In this document: in pieces, positions 1 to 9,412 of the stretch
How the letters are laid out: the number at the start of each line of letters is the position of its first letter
How positions within the stretch are numbered: position 1 is the stretch's first letter
Assembly (NCBI GenBank): GCA_025355875.1
Contig: JANXYV010000018.1
Coordinates: forward strand, 1-42,319
Source: Prolixibacteraceae bacterium
GTDB taxonomy: Bacteria > Bacteroidota > Bacteroidia > Bacteroidales > Prolixibacteraceae
Direction: 5' to 3'
DNA length: 42,319 nucleotides
The notes under the pieces: model-generated
Database searches by the model: none
What the model was told of the DNA's origin: nothing
The model's input: only the letters and a program-made list of their open reading frames with translations
Translations under genes and position numbers: made by a program

Positions 1-21
1 CTTCTCAATTTTTCCGATCAT
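1..21 (-). CDS. possible 5' end of a gene running off the left edge
   Basis: On the minus strand an ATG at 21-19 opens a frame that reads M-I-G-K-I-E-K to the window edge. The same frame stays open upstream to a stop near position 110 (…LAKNLAEMIGKIEK), so an earlier TTG start is also possible. Only seven codons lie in the window after the ATG, so no family can be named. It may be chance. Confidence 0.22.
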
Positions 22-360
22 TTCTGCAAGGTTTTTTGCCAAGTTATGAAAAAACCTGCAATTTATATGGCGAGAAAACAAGAACTTCTCAACAAATATC
101 TGTTAATAATCAGATCGTTAGAAATCATAAAACACCTTCCTTACGTTCGACTAATTACATTTGTGTGCATGACAATTATAACTATCCTAAATTAAGGATA
201 TAATATAAGTTTACATTTGTTTGAAGCCATCATTTTATAAATATTTCACTTAACTTTCTAGAAGAGAATGAAAGTATTCTGGGGGTCGGTTGATAGTTGC
301 ATCAACGATTAATTAAAGAGTAGACGAAAAATTTACATTTTTGTCAATAAGAAGTAATAT
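22..360. other. AT-rich region without a confident gene
   Basis: No convincing coding sequence is seen here apart from the short open frame at the left edge. Two plus-strand TACATTTG elements (156-163 and 212-219) match the Bacteroidota -7 consensus TAnnTTTG, but neither has a clear -33 TTTG at the usual spacing and no plus-strand gene follows. A short inverted repeat, GTTGAT/ATCAAC (289-294 and 301-306), lies downstream of the mgsA stop codon but has no U-tract on the mgsA strand. Confidence 0.5.
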
Positions 361-837
361 TCAATGGTTAAAGTCAACATTGCGCATTATGTAACCACTA
401 TAGTCTTTCAAAATTGGCTCATAATCTTGATGAAAAAGCTTTGAGGAGATTAGAAAATCAGCCGTTGAGCGATTTGTAGCTGTTGGTATATTATATAAAG
501 TTGAAATTCGTAATAGTGCTTTTACATCAACATCGTGAGGTTGAGGTTGCATTGGATCCCAGAAAAAAATCAACATATCCACCTTACCTTCACAAATCAA
601 TGCACCCAATTGCTGGTCACCTCCAAGCGGACCCGATTTTAAACGTTTGAGATCTGGTGGAATGACATCATTTTCACGACATTTTTCATTTAGTTTCGCT
701 TCGACCAAACTTCCAGTTGTTCCAGTGCAAATCAAGCTGTGAGAAATAAATTCCTTCCAATTCCATGAAACCCATTCAATCATGTCCATTTTTCGGTTGT
801 CATGTGCCACAATTGCAATTGCCTTTTTCTTTTTCAT
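361..837 (-). CDS. mgsA: methylglyoxal synthase
   Basis: Converts dihydroxyacetone phosphate to methylglyoxal and phosphate, a bypass that relieves sugar-phosphate stress. The 158 residues match the family's usual length of about 150. The N-terminal IAIVAHDNRK strand, the phosphate-binding TGTTG segment and the KSGPLGGDQQLGA block, which holds the catalytic Asp of GGDQQ, are all present, as are the FFWDPMQPQPHDVDVKALLR and NIPTATNRSTADFL blocks typical of MgsA. The start is an ATG at 837. A TAACTTTG -7-like element lies about 37 bases upstream. The gene stands alone, separated from the flavodoxin gene upstream by a terminator, so it probably has its own promoter. Identification is firm. Confidence 0.96.
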   Translation of the reverse strand: MKKKKAIAIVAHDNRKMDMIEWVSWNWKEFISHSLICTGTTGSLVEAKLNEKCRENDVIPPDLKRLKSGPLGGDQQLGALICEGKVDMLIFFWDPMQPQPHDVDVKALLRISTLYNIPTATNRSTADFLISSKLFHQDYEPILKDYSGYIMRNVDFNH

Positions 838-873
838 TCTACTATTTTTCCTTTTGTTGGTACATCAATCCGA

Positions 874-881
874 CAAAGTTA
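874..881 (-). promoter_or_regulatory. candidate mgsA promoter -7 element
   Basis: Read on the minus strand this is TAACTTTG, matching the Bacteroidota TAnnTTTG -7 element. It lies 37 bases before the mgsA ATG, giving a predicted leader of about 30 nt. The -33 element is weak (a TTAG about 22 bases further upstream). Confidence 0.45.
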
Positions 882-949
882 AACTTTAAGCATCGATCAG
901 AAGCTAAATTAAGGTTATTTTGAGGAATATAAAGAAAATAAATCAATAA

Positions 950-982
950 AAAGGGCATGAATTTCAAAATTTCATGCCCTTT
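950..982 (-). terminator. intrinsic terminator of the E2-E1-flavodoxin cluster
   Basis: A perfect 12-bp inverted repeat, AAAGGGCATGAA/TTCATGCCCTTT with a 9-nt loop, lies 18 bases after the flavodoxin stop codon. On the minus strand it runs into a T-rich stretch. It should end the flavodoxin transcript and insulate mgsA. Confidence 0.8.
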
Positions 983-999
983 CATTTGAAGGTTGTTTA

Positions 1000-1512
1000 T
1001 TACATGAAAAAATGTGCCTTCAGATCGTCTACCCAATTTGCTATTCTTTCTTTTGAAAGCTTTGCCTGCGTTTCCTGATCTAAAATTAAACCTAAAAATT
1101 TATTCTCTGACACAGCTTTTGATGATTCGAAGTTATATCCATCAATCGAGGTCTGACCAACAAGCTTTGCTCCTATTTTTTCAACTATTTCAGCCATAAT
1201 ACCAACTGCATCACCGAAATTTTCAGGATATTCAATTTGATTTCCAAGACCAAAAATGGCGATGGTTTTACCTGTCAGGTCAAGATCTTCAAGAGCAGGA
1301 ACAAATTCGTCCCAATAGTTTGGTAATTCCCCATCAAACCAGGTAGGCACCCCCATTATTAGATTTGTAAACGAAAGAAATAGCACTTCGGTTAACTCTT
1401 CAGCATTTACCGGCACAATATCGAAATCTGAACCGAATTCCGACATAATTTTCTCTGCTGCCTTTGCAGTTTTTGTTGAATTAAAACTATAAAATATGCC
1501 TGTTTTGTTCAT
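1000..1512 (-). CDS. flavodoxin, long-chain type
   Basis: FMN-binding electron carrier of about 170 residues. The GVPTWFDGELPNYWDEF loop, the TGKTIAIFGLGNQIEYPENFGDAVG segment (FMN-contacting loop of long-chain flavodoxins) and the C-terminal helix are recognisable. The FMN-phosphate loop reads YSFNSTKTAK, so the Gly of the usual T/S-x-T-G-x-T loop is absent. I place the start at the ATG at 1512 (MNKTGIFYSFNS), 11 bases after the E1 stop codon, rather than at the in-frame TTG at 1521. It is last in the E2-E1 cluster, directly before a terminator, which suggests co-transcription. A redox link to the dehydrogenase is inference only. Confidence 0.88.
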   Translation of the reverse strand: MNKTGIFYSFNSTKTAKAAEKIMSEFGSDFDIVPVNAEELTEVLFLSFTNLIMGVPTWFDGELPNYWDEFVPALEDLDLTGKTIAIFGLGNQIEYPENFGDAVGIMAEIVEKIGAKLVGQTSIDGYNFESSKAVSENKFLGLILDQETQAKLSKERIANWVDDLKAHFFM

Positions 1513-1523
1513 GTCTGTCAAGT

Positions 1524-3566
1524 TTAAAACGCCAAAACTTCTTTGGCAGCATTATAAATTTTATCTGTATTTGGTAATATCATTCTTTCAAACGAACGGT
1601 GAAATCCAACGGGAGTAAAAGATGAACCAACCCTTCTGACAGGCCCGTCAAGATATTCAAATGCTTCTTCCATGATCATTGAAGTCACTTCTGCGCCAAA
1701 ACCTGAGTGAACTTTATCTTCGTGTACCATCAAAACCTTTCCAATCCTTTTTACTGATTTCAAAATTGTTTCCTTATCCAGAGGAATCAATGAGCGAAGG
1801 TCAATTACTTCAACAGAAACTCCCTCCTGAGAAAGTCTTTCGGCAGCTTCGAGACACATATGGGTCGTATTTCCATAAGTAATCATGACTAGATCTTCAC
1901 CATCCCGGCGAATACGGGCTTTGCCGAATGGAACTTCAAAATCATCTGGAATTACGGCTGCAGCTTTTGGATCATTGTACAAAGCTTTTGGTTCCATAAA
2001 CATAGTTAACCCCCTTGACCGAATGGCAGTTCTCAATAATCCGGCGGCATCATCAGCAAACGATGGATATACGATCCGAACACCTGGTATAGATGCCAAA
2101 GATCCTTCAATATTCTGCGAATGGTATAGTCCACCGCCAATATAACCGCCCGACGCAAGTCGAATGGTCACATTGGGTGTGAATTTTCCATTCGATCGCC
2201 AATAATCGTGACTTGAATCTACATATTGCTCCATGGCAGGCCAAAAGTAATCCGCAAACTCTGCCCCCTCGATCACGATTCTAATTTTTTCACTGTATCT
2301 CGACATTCCGTTTGCCGTTCCTACAATAAAGTCCTCGGCAATTGGCGCATTGAAAACTCGTTTTGGCCCAAATTCCTGTTGCAGACCTTTTGAAACATTG
2401 AAGATTCCTCCTTTATCTTTATTGGCCATATCCTGACCCCACATGAAAGTATCAGGATTATTTCGGAATTCAGCTTTCAAAGTTTCATTCAACGCAGTAA
2501 TCAACTTCTTATTTTCACCGACTTCCTGATGAGTTCCATCAATATATTTTTGGGGCATGTAGGGTTCAGGCAGGACAAAATCCAGATAAGTGTCCGGATC
2601 TGGATCCGGAGCCTTTAAGGCCAACTTATGTGCTTCTTTCAATTCTACTTTAGCTTCATTTTCAATTGCTTCAAGCTCTTCAGCGGTAAACCGTTCATAA
2701 CGCATCAGCATCCGTTTAAACTTGAACAATGGGTCATATTCCTGTGCATAATTCCGTTCTTCCTCTGAACGGTACAACTCATGGCGGTCAGAATTGGAAT
2801 GCGAATGAATCCGGATACAGTTTGCCTGAACCATTACGGGCATACCTGTTTCCAAAGCATGCCGTTTTGCCTCGTGCATGGCATTCATTGAATCAAATAC
2901 ATCTTTCCCATTGCAATGAATGATAAGCAGATTCTTAAATCCGGTAAAATTATTGGCTACCTTTCGATTTGCTGTCTGGTCTTTTTTTGGTACTGAAATT
3001 CCAAAGCCATTGTCCTGAATGGCAAATATGACTGGCAATTTTTCTTTGGACGCTCCATTAATCGCTTCGTAAACAAACCCTTCAGAAAGTGAAGATTCGC
3101 CCTGAACACTTATCGCCACTGCTTTTTTGCCGTAATATTTAATAGCTCTGGCTACTCCAACGGCATGCAAGGTATGGTTTCCAGTTAGGGATGACACGTT
3201 GTGGATGTTCCATGCTGGTTTGGCATAATGGTTCGACATGTGCCGTCCTCCACTGGTTGGGTCGGTAGCCTTTGAAATTCCATTCAGGATGATTTCCTCA
3301 GCGGTCATTCCACAGGATAGTGCTGTGAGCATATCTCGGTAGTACATGAATATATGGTCAACTTCTTTTTCAAATGTTTGGCCAATTGCAAGCTGAATCC
3401 CGTCATGACCGGCATACGGAGCATGATACGACCAGCCAATGGCCTGCTTCAGGTAATTTGGGGCTTTTTCATCAATTGCCCGTCCTAAAGTCATCAATCG
3501 ATACCATTTTTCAAGTATTTCTTTGGGGGTTGTTTTTATCGAAAATACTTTTGGAAATGTTGTCAT
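1524..3566 (-). CDS. 2-oxoacid dehydrogenase E1, fused alpha and beta subunits
   Basis: Thiamine-diphosphate-dependent decarboxylating component of a pyruvate or branched-chain 2-oxoacid dehydrogenase complex. In the 680 residues, an E1-alpha half (about 1-330) is followed by an E1-beta half (about 350-680), two polypeptides in many other bacteria. The alpha half carries the YRDMLTALSCGMTAEEI and GGRHMSNHY blocks and the ThDP/Mg segment VQGESSLSEGF…QDNGFGIS. The beta half carries MWGQDMANKDKGGIF, FNAPIAEDFIVGTANGM and the C-terminal transketolase-like domain with VIDLRSLIPLDKETI and HEDKVHSGFGAEV. The E2 gene precedes it by 27 bases and flavodoxin follows. No E3 (dihydrolipoamide dehydrogenase) gene is in the window. 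The branched-chain versus pyruvate preference cannot be settled by eye. Confidence 0.93.
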   Translation of the reverse strand: MTTFPKVFSIKTTPKEILEKWYRLMTLGRAIDEKAPNYLKQAIGWSYHAPYAGHDGIQLAIGQTFEKEVDHIFMYYRDMLTALSCGMTAEEIILNGISKATDPTSGGRHMSNHYAKPAWNIHNVSSLTGNHTLHAVGVARAIKYYGKKAVAISVQGESSLSEGFVYEAINGASKEKLPVIFAIQDNGFGISVPKKDQTANRKVANNFTGFKNLLIIHCNGKDVFDSMNAMHEAKRHALETGMPVMVQANCIRIHSHSNSDRHELYRSEEERNYAQEYDPLFKFKRMLMRYERFTAEELEAIENEAKVELKEAHKLALKAPDPDPDTYLDFVLPEPYMPQKYIDGTHQEVGENKKLITALNETLKAEFRNNPDTFMWGQDMANKDKGGIFNVSKGLQQEFGPKRVFNAPIAEDFIVGTANGMSRYSEKIRIVIEGAEFADYFWPAMEQYVDSSHDYWRSNGKFTPNVTIRLASGGYIGGGLYHSQNIEGSLASIPGVRIVYPSFADDAAGLLRTAIRSRGLTMFMEPKALYNDPKAAAVIPDDFEVPFGKARIRRDGEDLVMITYGNTTHMCLEAAERLSQEGVSVEVIDLRSLIPLDKETILKSVKRIGKVLMVHEDKVHSGFGAEVTSMIMEEAFEYLDGPVRRVGSSFTPVGFHRSFERMILPNTDKIYNAAKEVLAF

Positions 3567-3593
3567 AGGGTGATATTTATATTTTGTTCTAGT

Positions 3594-4937
3594 TTATACT
3601 TCGCGATCAGCATTAAATTCTTCAAGAATATCGGCTATTCGCCTTAAAAAAGCGCCACCTAATGCTCCATCTATGATTCTATGATCATAAGATAGAGAAA
3701 GGAACATTTTGTGACGAACAACAATCGCATCGCCAGTTGGTGTCTCCATAACAGCAGGCTTTTTCTCAATACTACCAGTTGCTAAAATGGCTACTTGAGG
3801 TTGATTGATGATTGGAGTGCCGATCAAGTTACGAAACGAACCAAAATTTGTGATTGTAAATGTACCTCCCTGATAATCTTCCACGGTTAGCTTATTTTTT
3901 CGCGCAGCTTCGGCTAACTGATTCAGGCTTTTAACCAGTCCGACCAAATTCTTCTGCTCAGCATTTTTGATCACCGGAACTACCAGGTTCCCATCAGGTT
4001 TGGCAACTGCAATGGCGATGTTTATATCTTTATGAATGACGATTTTCTGGCCATCAACCGATGAGTTTAATAATGGAAATTCGGTGATTGCCCGTGCAAC
4101 TGCCTCCGTGAACACAGGCATATAGGTAATTTTTTCGCCATATTTTGCCTGAAATTCATCCTTCGACTTATTTCTCCATAAAACCAAGTTGGTAACATCC
4201 GCTTCAACCACAGAAGTAACATGAGGAGAAACATGTTTTGACATAACCATATGATCGGCAATAATCTTGCGTACCCGGTCCATTTCAATGATCTGATCAG
4301 ACGAACCAATGGAGGATAATACTTTTACAGGAGATATTGACTCTTTAATCCCCTTATCAGCAATTTTAGCTGCAGGACTAATTCTTTCGTTTTTAAGATC
4401 ATCCACATACGAAAGAATATCTTTCTTTTGTACTCGGTTATTTAAACCAGAACCCTTAATCATTTCTAATTCGGCCAGACTAATCTTTTCGGATTTGGCA
4501 ATCGACATGACTAAAGGTGAATAAAACCTTGTTGGTTTACTTTCATAGATTCCCGAATCAACACTTGGTTGGGTTATTTGTTTTGGCTCGCTTAACTGAA
4601 TTTTTTCTGTTGCAACATCCTTATTTTGCGCTGCTTTTTTTTGCACTTCAGGTTTAAATTCCTTATTTTGATTGAGTTTAATTAACTCATCTTCATCTTC
4701 AGTTTCGATAACTGCAACGATTTCGCCAACCGGAACTAAGGCATTAACCAGAAAAAATATTTTCTTAATAATGCCATCAACTGGTGAAGGAATTTCGGAA
4801 TCGACTTTATCGGTAGCCACCTCAAATAGCGGCTCATCTTCCTGAATTCGATCTCCTTCCTGAATAAACCATCTGGTAATAGTGGCCTCCTGAACACTTT
4901 CACCCAATTTTGGCATCTGGATTTTAAATTCTGACAT
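3594..4937 (-). CDS. dihydrolipoamide acyltransferase (E2) of a 2-oxoacid dehydrogenase
   Basis: Core acyltransferase that passes the acyl group from E1 to CoA via a lipoyl arm. An N-terminal lipoyl domain (about 1-78) has the lipoylation site in the VATDKVDSEIPSP turn. A Lys/Gln-rich linker follows, then a peripheral-subunit-binding domain (about 135-180, FYSPLVMSIAKSEKISLAELE) and a catalytic domain (about 210-447) ending in SLSYDHRIIDGALGG, with the HxxxDG active site. The length (447) is normal for a single-lipoyl E2. It is the first gene of the E2-E1-flavodoxin cluster. The 164-bp gap upstream is AT-rich and I could not place a convincing promoter in it. Confidence 0.94.
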   Translation of the reverse strand: MSEFKIQMPKLGESVQEATITRWFIQEGDRIQEDEPLFEVATDKVDSEIPSPVDGIIKKIFFLVNALVPVGEIVAVIETEDEDELIKLNQNKEFKPEVQKKAAQNKDVATEKIQLSEPKQITQPSVDSGIYESKPTRFYSPLVMSIAKSEKISLAELEMIKGSGLNNRVQKKDILSYVDDLKNERISPAAKIADKGIKESISPVKVLSSIGSSDQIIEMDRVRKIIADHMVMSKHVSPHVTSVVEADVTNLVLWRNKSKDEFQAKYGEKITYMPVFTEAVARAITEFPLLNSSVDGQKIVIHKDINIAIAVAKPDGNLVVPVIKNAEQKNLVGLVKSLNQLAEAARKNKLTVEDYQGGTFTITNFGSFRNLIGTPIINQPQVAILATGSIEKKPAVMETPTGDAIVVRHKMFLSLSYDHRIIDGALGGAFLRRIADILEEFNADREV

Positions 4938-5101
4938 AGTTCAAATATTATTTAACATTAAGGAGTAGTGTTTTCAGATAGTTAAACAAGGTTACCCTTG
5001 AAAAGTTCATATACTTTGTAACAATATGTCAGCAAAACAAAAAAGATGAACCCTAATCAGACCCATCCTTTACACAGAAGAAATACGATTAGTACCTTGA
5101 A

Positions 5102-6418
5102 CTACAATTTATTAGGCTTATAGTTAAACAAATCATTTTTTGGCCAGCCAGAAATCGATTTTTCAATTTTCCCCATCATATAATTGACATATGCCGGTAA
5201 TCGTGGGCCTTTCCAACTGCTTGAATTGATGATCACCACCCACGAAAAGCCATTACTCTGCCTCTTCATGATTGCGGAAGTTCCGGCCATGCTGCCAGTA
5301 CGAATCCAATCGCCATTTTCTTTCACTACTTTCCATCCAAGAGGACCTCGCAATTTATCATTCACAACCATTTGGTCGATTAAGCTTTGTGAAAACATAT
5401 CAGGCACACTCCTGAGCCCATCAATTAACACCATCAGTTTGGCAAGTTCTGCCGATGATGCAATCCAGCCACCAGCAGGTCCAAGCAATTCAATTGGATT
5501 TCCACCATAAGGCTTGGGAACCATTCTTCCTGACCCATCATAAGCAGGAACCATCGGACTTTCTTCAGATTCATAATATTTTACCTCATTCTGACGTCGG
5601 TCTGACAAATAGCTTCGCCCAATATGCATGTCAGTAATTCCAAAAGGTTTTAAAACCTCATTTTGGACAAATTCCTCGTATTTTTTCCCGGTAACTGCTT
5701 CAATAACTTTCCCCAAAAACATATAACCCATGTTTGAATAGGATGACCTGGTGCCTGGTTCGAAATGCAACCTTCTGCTGGCCACAAACCGACAGTATGA
5801 ATCCATGGTTGCTGCACCCGATTCACCGGTCTTCTCCAGAACTACAAGAGAATTAAAGGCTGGGTCACCATAACTAAGTGACCAACCACCTGCATGCGCT
5901 AAAAGATGTCGGATAGTAATATTATATAGTCGCTTATCAGCAACAGAATTAAAAACTGGATCTTTCAAAATTGCTTTGGGTCCAAAAACTTTTGATTCAA
6001 GTGAGATGGTTTTCTTTTCTACCAGTTTCATTATTGAAACAGCAGTAATAAGCTTACTGACACTGGCTATTCGGAATAAATTTCCCGGTGAAACCTGAAG
6101 TTTGGCATCTATATCTGCAAATCCAAACCCATGAGCAAATACCAATTTACCGTCTTTTACAATTGACATAGTCATTCCAGCCAAATTCCATTGCTGAAGA
6201 AACTCATTTGCTTCTTTTTCTATGAATTTGCTGCCTGCGAACTGCGATAAATCGTTGGTAAGTCCAAAGTTAATGCTTTTAGGGTCAGGTGTTTTAAGAG
6301 AATTGTAAATTGCACTGGTACCCGCAGGATTCTGACACTGAAATACTACCAACAAAAAAACAAAAGTATATTTTAGAATTTTTACAGTGCAGATATGTGA
6401 TTTGATAAAATTCAACAT
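5102..6418 (-). CDS. serine hydrolase lipoprotein, beta-lactamase / penicillin-binding fold
   Basis: Member of the class C beta-lactamase-like serine hydrolase family (esterases, D-aminopeptidases, PBP4*-like proteins). The N-terminus is hydrophobic and ends at VFQC28, a plausible lipobox, so it is probably a membrane-anchored lipoprotein. The nucleophile motif is S119-V-S-K122 and the second motif is YSNMGY (Y-x-N). The 438 residues fit the family. Its start codon overlaps the pyrD stop codon by 7 bases, so it is translated from the pyr transcript. The substrate cannot be told from sequence, and a pyrimidine-related role is not implied by the family. Confidence 0.88.
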   Translation of the reverse strand: MLNFIKSHICTVKILKYTFVFLLVVFQCQNPAGTSAIYNSLKTPDPKSINFGLTNDLSQFAGSKFIEKEANEFLQQWNLAGMTMSIVKDGKLVFAHGFGFADIDAKLQVSPGNLFRIASVSKLITAVSIMKLVEKKTISLESKVFGPKAILKDPVFNSVADKRLYNITIRHLLAHAGGWSLSYGDPAFNSLVVLEKTGESGAATMDSYCRFVASRRLHFEPGTRSSYSNMGYMFLGKVIEAVTGKKYEEFVQNEVLKPFGITDMHIGRSYLSDRRQNEVKYYESEESPMVPAYDGSGRMVPKPYGGNPIELLGPAGGWIASSAELAKLMVLIDGLRSVPDMFSQSLIDQMVVNDKLRGPLGWKVVKENGDWIRTGSMAGTSAIMKRQSNGFSWVVIINSSSWKGPRLPAYVNYMMGKIEKSISGWPKNDLFNYKPNKL

Positions 6419-7323
6419 TGTAAACTTCCAATTAAATCATTAACAGACTGAATTTTATGACGTTCCATGTAAGCGGATATACCGTCAATGATCTGAACAG
6501 GAATAGTTGGGTCAATAAAAATAGCAGTGCCAACCTGAATTGCAGACGCACCCGAAATCATAAATTCAAGGGCATCCGTTGCATTCATGATACCTCCCAT
6601 CCCAATTACTGGAATTTTTACGGCATTATATACCTGCCAAACCATCCGGAGTGCAATTGGCTTTATTGCCGGACCAGACAAGCCTCCTGTAATTGTTGAT
6701 AAAACAGGTTTTCTTGTTTCAGCATTCACAGCCATTCCCAGCAGGGTATTAATCAGCGACACACTGTCTGCACCCTGACCTTCCACTGCTTTTGCTATTT
6801 CAGCAATATTCGTCACATTGGGCGAAAGTTTCACTATCAATGTTTTGTCATAAACTTTTCGAACTGCCTTAACGACAGCCTCTGCTGATCGACAGCTGAT
6901 TCCGAAAGCCATACCACCCTCTTTTACGTTGGGGCAACTGATGTTTAATTCGATTGCTGGAATTTTGTCAAGTTCATTTAATCGTTCAGTCAATGCCACA
7001 TAATCTTCAATGGTTGAACCATTTACATTTACAATGATATGGGTATCCAAGTCTTTTATACGTGGGTAGATATTGAAAATAAAATTGTCGGCTCCTTTAT
7101 TCTGAAGACCGACTGCATTCAACATTCCTGACGGAGTTTCAGCCATCCGCGGGTAGGTATTTCCTTCCCGATGTTTGAGTGTGGTGCCTTTGACAACAAT
7201 TCCACCGAGCAATGAGAGGTCAATAAAATCGGCTATTTCTTCTCCAAATCCGCAAGTTCCGGAGGCTGTCAGAACTGGATTTTTGAAATCAAGTTCATGG
7301 ATTTTAATTCCTAGATTTACCAT
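6412..7323 (-). CDS. pyrD: dihydroorotate dehydrogenase B, catalytic subunit
   Basis: Class 1B FMN enzyme oxidising dihydroorotate to orotate in UMP synthesis. It works with PyrK, which passes electrons to NAD. The 303 residues show the N-terminal [13 protein letters not shown], the active-site loop [13 protein letters not shown] with the class 1 catalytic Cys, the Lys of [10 protein letters not shown], and the FMN-phosphate region [30 protein letters not shown]. It overlaps pyrK by 7 bases upstream and the serine hydrolase gene by 7 bases downstream, indicating tight translational coupling. Confidence 0.97.
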   Translation of the reverse strand: MVNLGIKIHELDFKNPVLTASGTCGFGEEIADFIDLSLLGGIVVKGTTLKHREGNTYPRMAETPSGMLNAVGLQNKGADNFIFNIYPRIKDLDTHIIVNVNGSTIEDYVALTERLNELDKIPAIELNISCPNVKEGGMAFGISCRSAEAVVKAVRKVYDKTLIVKLSPNVTNIAEIAKAVEGQGADSVSLINTLLGMAVNAETRKPVLSTITGGLSGPAIKPIALRMVWQVYNAVKIPVIGMGGIMNATDALEFMISGASAIQVGTAIFIDPTIPVQIIDGISAYMERHKIQSVNDLIGSLQC

Positions 7324-8096
7324 TTCAGGTCGTTTACATTAAATACCGGTCCGTCGGTACAAACACATTTGTGACCAGTTTTGGTATCTTCCACACAGCA
7401 GAGACAAACACCAAAACCACAGGCCATCATATTTTCGAGTGAAACTTCACAGAATATTCCTTTTTCAATTGCCACTTTACCAATTGCTTTCATCATCTGA
7501 TTGGGTCCACAGGTATATATTTTGTTATAATTCTCCAATTTCTCAGTGAATACTGGATGATTAGTCACAAAACCCTTTTCACCTAACGTTCCATCTTCAG
7601 TGGTAAAATGAAATTGTCCATAAGCCTGGTATGCTGAAATATCTATATGGTCTGAAATAGACCGGGCACCAATTAAAACGGAGACATTGGATGGAGCCAA
7701 TCCGCAAATTTTTGATAGGAACAACATTGGAGCGACTCCGCTACCTCCTCCAATTAATAAAATCCGATCTGATTTTTCCGGCAAACTAAAGGATTTACCT
7801 AACGGAACGATAGCGTTAATAGTTTCACCTTCCTTAGCTTCAGTCAATTTTTTAGAACCCCTTCCGAGTATCTTTACCAGAATTGAAATAATTTGTTTAT
7901 TAAAATCAACATCTAATATTGAAAAGGGCCGCCTAAGAAAAATTTCTGAAGCATCCTTAATTAAAACATTAATAAATTGGCCGGGAAATAGTTCAGGAAC
8001 CGGGATTGGAGACCGAAGTTTAAGTAAAAAATTATCCTTATTAAGTTGCTTATTATCAAGCAGTAAAAAGTCAATTACCGTCTTTCTCATGTACAT
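7317..8096 (-). CDS. pyrK: dihydroorotate dehydrogenase B, electron-transfer subunit
   Basis: FAD and [2Fe-2S] subunit that links PyrD to NAD. Residues 1-100 form the ferredoxin-reductase-like FAD domain (RRPFSILDV). An NAD-binding domain follows with [15 protein letters not shown] and [12 protein letters not shown]. The C-terminal cluster [11 protein letters not shown]…[10 protein letters not shown] gives the expected four Cys ligands of the PyrK iron-sulfur centre. The 259 residues match the family. Either the first ATG (8096) or the third codon (8090) could be the start. The HTH regulator gene ends 31 bases upstream, so the two are probably co-transcribed. Confidence 0.96.
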   Translation of the reverse strand: MYMRKTVIDFLLLDNKQLNKDNFLLKLRSPIPVPELFPGQFINVLIKDASEIFLRRPFSILDVDFNKQIISILVKILGRGSKKLTEAKEGETINAIVPLGKSFSLPEKSDRILLIGGGSGVAPMLFLSKICGLAPSNVSVLIGARSISDHIDISAYQAYGQFHFTTEDGTLGEKGFVTNHPVFTEKLENYNKIYTCGPNQMMKAIGKVAIEKGIFCEVSLENMMACGFGVCLCCVEDTKTGHKCVCTDGPVFNVNDLKW

Positions 8097-8127
8097 TGAT
8101 TTGACGGCAAATATAATTTAAAAAAAA

Positions 8128-8628
8128 TTATCGTGAAGGGCTATAAACCTTAAAAGTTTGATCTTTAAAAAAAACGACCATACGCTCAATCTGTTTTTCT
8201 GAACTAAAAAACTGATCCTGAAGCTCGTTCTGAACATTTTTCTTTTCTGAAATACTTGGATGATCGTGTTCGATTGGGGCATCAATTGAGTTTTCAATCA
8301 TTTCAGGCTTTTTTATTGGTATTTCCATCTTCAACTGTTCTTCCATCTTTTCGGGAATCGGACTTGGTGGAACAACTGGTTCTGTCAATTGGTCGAACAA
8401 TGTTTTTGATTTGACAGGAACATCGACCATATTCCCGGTTCCAAGAATCAACCATTTTGCATTGAGATCAGGATATATCTGCAGAATTTTTTCAATAAAC
8501 TGAAAACTCGGTTTATTTCTGGCCTTCAATACATGGGTTACATTTGATCGCTGCACACCAATTGAATCTGCAAGTTCTGAAGAAGTAATCCCTTTGTACT
8601 CCATAAATTTTCGTATTCTTTCTTCCAT
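8128..8628 (-). CDS. HTH transcriptional regulator (XRE-type) at the head of the pyr operon
   Basis: A 166-residue protein with an N-terminal Cro/C1-type helix-turn-helix (about 1-65: ITSSELADSIGVQRSNVTHVLKARNKPS), a Pro/Glu-rich linker (about 85-130) and a short conserved-looking C-terminal strand (IERMVVFFKDQTFKVYSP) that may be an oligomerisation tail. It starts at the ATG at 8628 and is followed 31 bases later by pyrK. Minus-strand and plus-strand TACATTTG elements face away from each other 24-86 bases upstream. Targets are unknown. Autoregulation or control of the pyr genes is an inference from position only. Confidence 0.85.
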   Translation of the reverse strand: MEERIRKFMEYKGITSSELADSIGVQRSNVTHVLKARNKPSFQFIEKILQIYPDLNAKWLILGTGNMVDVPVKSKTLFDQLTEPVVPPSPIPEKMEEQLKMEIPIKKPEMIENSIDAPIEHDHPSISEKKNVQNELQDQFFSSEKQIERMVVFFKDQTFKVYSPSR

Positions 8629-9412
8629 AGATATGTAAATTTAAAAATACACAAATGTAGTGACTTAATTACAATATGTGATTTACATATAGCAATTTAA
8701 TAATGTTACATTTGTACTATCGCATTCTAATTTCTTTGAGATAATGATTTAATAATTTGATTAATCACTTTCATTAAATTATATAATAAACTGTTATATA
8801 ATGATATAATCAAATACTATTGACTGGTTTTGTGTGAAATTGACAAGTGTAAATCAATTATTAAATTTAAGGTTCATTAAACCAACTATAATATACACTT
8901 ATTCAATACATTAATAACCATATTTTATATCCATTTTTTATTGCATATTTTTTGTTGGTAATGTGAATAGATTTGAGAATTTAATTTGAGAAATTGAAAT
9001 TCTTTGGATTCATATTTGCTATGCACATTGTAAATTCAAATATGTGAACGTAAATTAAGTAAATTTGCCTGTTGTCTTTTGTGAACTAGTAGTAGTCAAC
9101 TTTATGTGGATTTTTATATACAGTAGATTTACAAAGAAATAATCAGGCAATCGGGTACACTGAAAAAGATGAGTCTATTCCCCACTTCACCTGTTTGAAA
9201 ACAAATATTAAATTCTAATCCAGTCAAATGCCTATTCAAACCTTAGTAACAATTTTATTATCTGGCATATCACTCGAAATATTCAGCTTTCATAAAAATC
9301 GCAATCTGTGCAAATCTGGTCTGATGAGAAACAAATCGTGTACATTTTAGAGGTGTAAATTAAAATCGAAACTTTAATTGATTAATTTTCCTCGATTAAA
9401 AAAATCGAAGTT
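8629..9412. other. 784-bp AT-rich intergenic region
   Basis: No coding sequence of credible length is seen on either strand. The left end holds outward-facing TACATTTG elements (8652-8659 minus and 8707-8714 plus). Near 8776-8805 there is a direct repeat of TTATATAAT. A TAAATTTG element lies on the plus strand at 9060-9067. Just before the metallophosphoesterase start, TCGATT/AATCGA (9392-9397 and 9403-9408) could form a small hairpin in the leader. A small RNA cannot be excluded, but none is recognised. Confidence 0.6.
8652..8659 (-). promoter_or_regulatory. candidate -7 element of the HTH-pyr operon
   Basis: Reads TACATTTG on the minus strand, 24 bases before the HTH gene's ATG, giving a predicted leader of about 17 nt. 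The -33 element is not recognisable. An inverted copy at 8707-8714 makes the pair CAAATGTA…TACATTTG, which could be divergent promoters or an operator. Confidence 0.4.

Noticed and set aside
156-219. Two plus-strand TACATTTG motifs as promoters of an RNA
   Set aside because: There is no -33 element and no downstream plus-strand gene or terminator; in AT-rich DNA such 8-mers occur by chance.
842-1036. 64-residue minus-strand ORF between mgsA and flavodoxin
   Set aside because: It covers the flavodoxin terminator and the mgsA promoter region and overlaps the flavodoxin 3' end; its composition is not protein-like.
8776-8805. Attachment site or IS end from the TTATATAAT direct repeat
   Set aside because: The repeat is very AT-rich and short, with no integrase, transposase or displaced gene nearby.
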